Shown here one piece after another: positions 4,818 through 6,799 of a stretch of 6,799 nt of DNA. The translations under genes were made by a program, and so were the position numbers. Under the pieces are notes generated by a model. The model made no database searches and had not been told where the DNA came from. It saw nothing but the letters and a program-made list of their open reading frames with translations. Position 1 is the stretch's first letter. Every line of letters starts with the position of its first letter. The stretch covers positions 1-6,799 of the forward strand of contig JADGPB010000128.1 of NCBI GenBank assembly GCA_017882655.1, in the 5' to 3' direction. This DNA comes from Propionibacteriales bacterium (GTDB lineage: Bacteria; Actinomycetota; Actinomycetes; Propionibacteriales; Propionibacteriaceae).

Positions 4818-5728
4818 GCGAGTCGGTGAAGGTCGACGTCCTCGGCGCTGACACGAAGAAGACCGCAGAGCTGCCCGCAAGCCTGTTCGACGTACAGACG
4901 AACGTGCCGCTGATCCACCAGGTGGTCGTCGCTCAGCAGGCTGCGGCCCGCCAGGGCACGCACTCCACCAAGACCCGCGGCGACGTCCGCGGCGGTGGCA
5001 TCAAGCCGTGGCGCCAGAAGGGCACCGGCCGCGCCCGTCAGGGTTCGCGCCGCGCCCCGCAGTGGGTCGGTGGCGGTGTCGTCCACGGACCGCACCCGCG
5101 TTCGTACGCCCAGCGCACACCCAAGAAGATGATCGCCGCCGCCCTGCGCGGAGTGCTCTCCGACCGGGTCCGCGATGGCAAGCTCTACGTCCTCGACAGT
5201 CTCGTCTCGGGCGAGGTTCCCTCGACCAAGGCAGCGCTCGCCTCGCTCACGGCCATCGGTGACTACCGTTCCGCGATCGTGGTCCTGCACCGCGATGAGG
5301 ACGTCGCCTGGCTGAGCCTGCGCAACCTCGCCGGTGTCCATGCGATCGCCGTCGACCAGCTCAACGTCTACGACGTGATCGTCAACGAGTCTGTGGTCTT
5401 CACGACCAAGGCGCTGGAGGCGTTCGTCGCCGGGCAGCAGGGTGGCAAGTCCGCCAAGGCGGTCGCAACCTCCACCGAGGCCGAGGCTCTTGCCGCGGTC
5501 GAGGCCTTGGCTGACGAGAAGCCAGCCAAGACGGAGAAGCCTGCCAAGGCCGAGAAGGCCGAGAAGCCTGCCAAGGCCGAGAAGGTCGAGAAGGTCGAGA
5601 AGCCTGCCAAGGCCGAGAAGGTCGAGCCCAAGGCGAAGGCTGAGAAGGCCGAGCCGAAGGCGAAGGGCGCCGCGTCCAGCAGCGCCAAGAAGGCCGCCAA
5701 GGCCACGGATGAGGAGGCAGACAAGTGA
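4814..5728 (+). CDS. rplD: 50S ribosomal protein L4 with long Lys/Glu/Ala/Pro-rich C-terminal extension
   Basis: L4 is an early-assembly 23S rRNA-binding protein whose loop lines the exit-tunnel constriction. The first 206 or so residues match the family: LFDVQTNVPLIHQVVVAQQAAARQGTHSTK, the tunnel loop TRGDVRGGGIKPWRQKGTGRARQGS (54-78), then PKKMIAAALRGVLSDR and LNVYDVIVNESVVFT. The product is 304 residues, whereas L4 is usually about 200-220. Residues 207-304 form an extension with no hydrophobic core, dominated by EKPAKAEK repeats (235-270) and ending SSSAKKAAKATDEEADK. It is probably disordered and highly charged. In E. coli L4 also represses its own operon; nothing here shows that for this organism. 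The ATG overlaps the rplC stop, and the TGA overlaps the rplW GTG. The extension is in frame and continues into a properly placed rplW start, so a frameshift artefact is unlikely. Confidence 0.97.
   Translation: MSESVKVDVLGADTKKTAELPASLFDVQTNVPLIHQVVVAQQAAARQGTHSTKTRGDVRGGGIKPWRQKGTGRARQGSRRAPQWVGGGVVHGPHPRSYAQRTPKKMIAAALRGVLSDRVRDGKLYVLDSLVSGEVPSTKAALASLTAIGDYRSAIVVLHRDEDVAWLSLRNLAGVHAIAVDQLNVYDVIVNESVVFTTKALEAFVAGQQGGKSAKAVATSTEAEALAAVEALADEKPAKTEKPAKAEKAEKPAKAEKVEKVEKPAKAEKVEPKAKAEKAEPKAKGAASSSAKKAAKATDEEADK
5516..5620 (+). repeat. Direct 24-base repeats inside the rplD tail (EKPAKAEK unit)
   Basis: Three copies of a 24-base unit coding EKPAKAEK lie at 5534-5557, 5561-5584 and 5597-5620 and are identical at every base, synonymous positions included. 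A fourth, diverged copy (EKPAKTEK) lies at 5516-5539 and shares its last six bases with the first identical copy. Units are separated by GCC or by GTC-GAG-AAG-GTC codons, so starts are 27 and 36 bases apart, always in frame. Shorter related pieces (AEK, VEK, EPKAK) continue to about 5665. Confidence 0.93.
5711..5717 (+). promoter_or_regulatory. rplW Shine-Dalgarno sequence inside the end of rplD
   Basis: GAGGAGG at 5711-5717 lies seven bases before the GTG at 5725. It is formed by codons for the last Glu-Glu-Ala of L4. A strong site here plus the GTGA stop-start overlap support both the rplD end and the rplW GTG start. Confidence 0.7.
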
Positions 5729-6030
5729 GCGACGCCCTCAAGATTCGCGCCTACCACGACGTCCTGCTCGCGCCGGTCGTCAGTGAGAAGAGCTACGCAC
5801 TCCTGGACCAGAACAAGTACACGTTCCTCGTCGATCCGGCGGCGAACAAGACCGAGATCAAGATCGCGGTCGAGAAGGTGTTCAAGGTGACTGTCACCGG
5901 CGTCAACACGATCAACCGTGTTGGCAAGAAGCGTCGGACGCGCTACGGGACGGGCCGTCGCCCTGACACCAAGCGCGCCATCGTGACCGTTGCCGACGGC
6001 GACCGCATCGACCTGTTCGCTCAGGCCTGA
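5725..6030 (+). CDS. rplW: 50S ribosomal protein L23
   Basis: L23 sits at the mouth of the polypeptide exit tunnel and is the docking site for trigger factor and the signal recognition particle. The product is 101 residues, the usual size. The family pattern is intact: LLAPVVSEKSYAL at 14-26, where E21 corresponds to the trigger-factor-contacting Glu18 of E. coli L23. NKTEIKIAVEKVFKVTVTGVNT (41-62) follows, then the basic extended loop GKKRRTRYGTGRRPDTKRAIV (67-87) and the end GDRIDLF. Translation starts at GTG 5725, overlapping the rplD stop, with GAGGAGG upstream. rplB follows after 22 bases. It is co-transcribed with the rest of the S10 operon. Confidence 0.98.
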   Translation: MSDALKIRAYHDVLLAPVVSEKSYALLDQNKYTFLVDPAANKTEIKIAVEKVFKVTVTGVNTINRVGKKRRTRYGTGRRPDTKRAIVTVADGDRIDLFAQA

Positions 6031-6052
6031 CGAGTAAGGACGAACACAAGTC

Positions 6053-6799
6053 ATGGGTATTCGTAAGTACAAGCCGACGACACCCGGTCGTCGTGGCTCG
6101 AGCGTCGCGGACTTCGTCGAGGTGACGCGTACGTCGCCGGAGAAGTCCCTGGTGTCGCCGAAGCCGAAGACCGGCGGTCGCAACAGTCAGGGCCGGATCA
6201 CCACTCGTCACATCGGCGGTGGCCACAAGCAGGCCTACCGCCTCGTTGACTTCAAGCGGTACGACAAGGACGGTATTCCGGCCAAGGTCGCTCACATCGA
6301 GTACGACCCCAACCGCACCGCTCGCATCGCGCTGCTCCACTACGCGGACGGTGAGAAGCGCTACATCATCGCCCCCCAGGGCCTGTTGCAGGGCGCAACC
6401 ATCGAGGCGGGCGAGGCCGCGGACATCCGTCCGGGCAACAACCTGCCGCTGCGCAACATCCCGGTCGGTACGCAGGTGCACGCAGTCGAGCTTCGGCCCG
6501 GCGGTAGCGCCAAGCTGGCCCGCTCCGCGGGTTCCGCGATCCAGCTGGTCGCACGCGAGGGCAGGTTCGCCACGCTCCGTATGCCTTCGGGCGAGATGCG
6601 CTTGGTGGACGTCCGTTGCCGGGCGACCATCGGGACCGTCGGCAACGCCGAGCAGTCCAACATCAACTGGGGCAAGGCCGGTCGCATGCGCTGGAAGGGC
6701 GTTCGCCCGACCGTCCGCGGTGTGGCGATGAACCCGATCGACCACCCGCACGGTGGTGGCGAGGGCAAGACGTCCGGCGGTCGTCACCCGGTGAGCCCA
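6053..6799 (+). CDS. rplB: 50S ribosomal protein L2, 3' end outside window
   Basis: L2 is one of the most conserved 50S proteins. It is needed for subunit association and lies near the peptidyl-transferase centre. From ATG 6053 the frame is open to the right edge, giving 249 residues; the family is about 275-280, so roughly 30 C-terminal residues are missing. Recognisable blocks are MGIRKYKPTTPGRRGSSV at the start, KPKTGGRNSQGRITTRHIGGGHKQ (42-65), the RNA-binding core KRYIIAPQGL to EAADIRPGNNLPL, and the hallmark NPIDHPHGGGEGKTSGGRHPVSP (227-249). H231 there corresponds to the conserved His229 of E. coli L2. The likely ribosome binding site, AAGGA at 6036-6040, lies 12 bases before the ATG, slightly farther than usual. 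The gene is in its standard place after rplW; rpsS and rplV would be expected next. Confidence 0.98.
   Translation, partial: MGIRKYKPTTPGRRGSSVADFVEVTRTSPEKSLVSPKPKTGGRNSQGRITTRHIGGGHKQAYRLVDFKRYDKDGIPAKVAHIEYDPNRTARIALLHYADGEKRYIIAPQGLLQGATIEAGEAADIRPGNNLPLRNIPVGTQVHAVELRPGGSAKLARSAGSAIQLVAREGRFATLRMPSGEMRLVDVRCRATIGTVGNAEQSNINWGKAGRMRWKGVRPTVRGVAMNPIDHPHGGGEGKTSGGRHPVSP

Noticed and set aside
3774..4880. Minus-strand open frame of 368 codons across rpsJ and rplC
   Set aside because: It is antisense to two unmistakable ribosomal protein genes and shows His/Asp/Arg-rich shadow composition and no domain.
5368..6183. Minus-strand frame with repeated hydrophobic ALAGFS-like segments that looks like a membrane protein
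   Set aside because: The repeats are the complement of the rplD EKPAKAEK codons, and the frame spans rplD, rplW and rplB, so the hydrophobic pattern is a mirror effect.
6219..6731. Plus-strand 170-codon frame within rplB
   Set aside because: It is out of frame with L2 and dominated by Ser, Arg and Thr. The L2 frame from 6053 covers the whole stretch with conserved sequence.

Overview
The window is a GC-rich stretch of bacterial chromosome. Its codon choice is biased strongly to G/C at third positions, GTG starts are common, and the ribosomal proteins read like actinobacterial ones (for example L3 beginning MTHERNVKGLLGTKLGM and S10 beginning MAGQKIRIRLRAYDHEVID). I infer a high-GC actinomycete. 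A Nocardioidaceae/Propionibacteriales-type organism is possible, but I cannot fix the genus.

Layout. (1) Bases 1-957, plus strand: the 3' two thirds of gltX, glutamyl-tRNA synthetase, cut by the left edge. (2) Bases 974-3507, minus strand: a two-gene unit whose stop and start codons overlap. The first gene encodes a 618-residue cNMP-binding/CBS/DUF294 nucleotidyltransferase protein and the second a 226-residue DEDDh 3'-5' exonuclease. It converges on gltX with only 16 bases between the two stop codons. (3) Bases 3508-3834: a 327-base divergent intergenic region. It must hold the promoter for the minus-strand pair and probably one for the ribosomal operon, and it contains two short hairpins on the ribosomal side. 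(4) Bases 3835-6799, plus strand: the start of the S10 operon in its classical order, rpsJ-rplC-rplD-rplW-rplB (S10, L3, L4, L23, L2). Junctions are tight (11-base gap, 4-base overlap, 4-base overlap, 22-base gap), and rplB runs off the right edge about 30 residues before its expected end.

How the genes work together. The ribosomal genes form one co-transcribed, translationally coupled unit that supplies early 50S proteins and S10/NusE. gltX also serves translation but is a separate unit. The DUF294-exonuclease pair is a widespread but poorly understood combination. Its domains suggest a ligand-sensing nucleotidyltransferase working with a nuclease, possibly in regulation by nucleotidyl modification, but the sequence does not reveal the target.

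The most unusual points are the roughly 100-residue Lys/Glu/Ala/Pro tail on L4, built from a 24-base unit present in three base-identical copies, and the DUF294-exonuclease pair directly upstream of rpsJ where many actinobacteria have the str operon (rpsL-rpsG-fusA-tuf). I see no tRNA, rRNA, CRISPR array, insertion sequence, attachment site or pseudogene. Most of the window is ordinary core genome.
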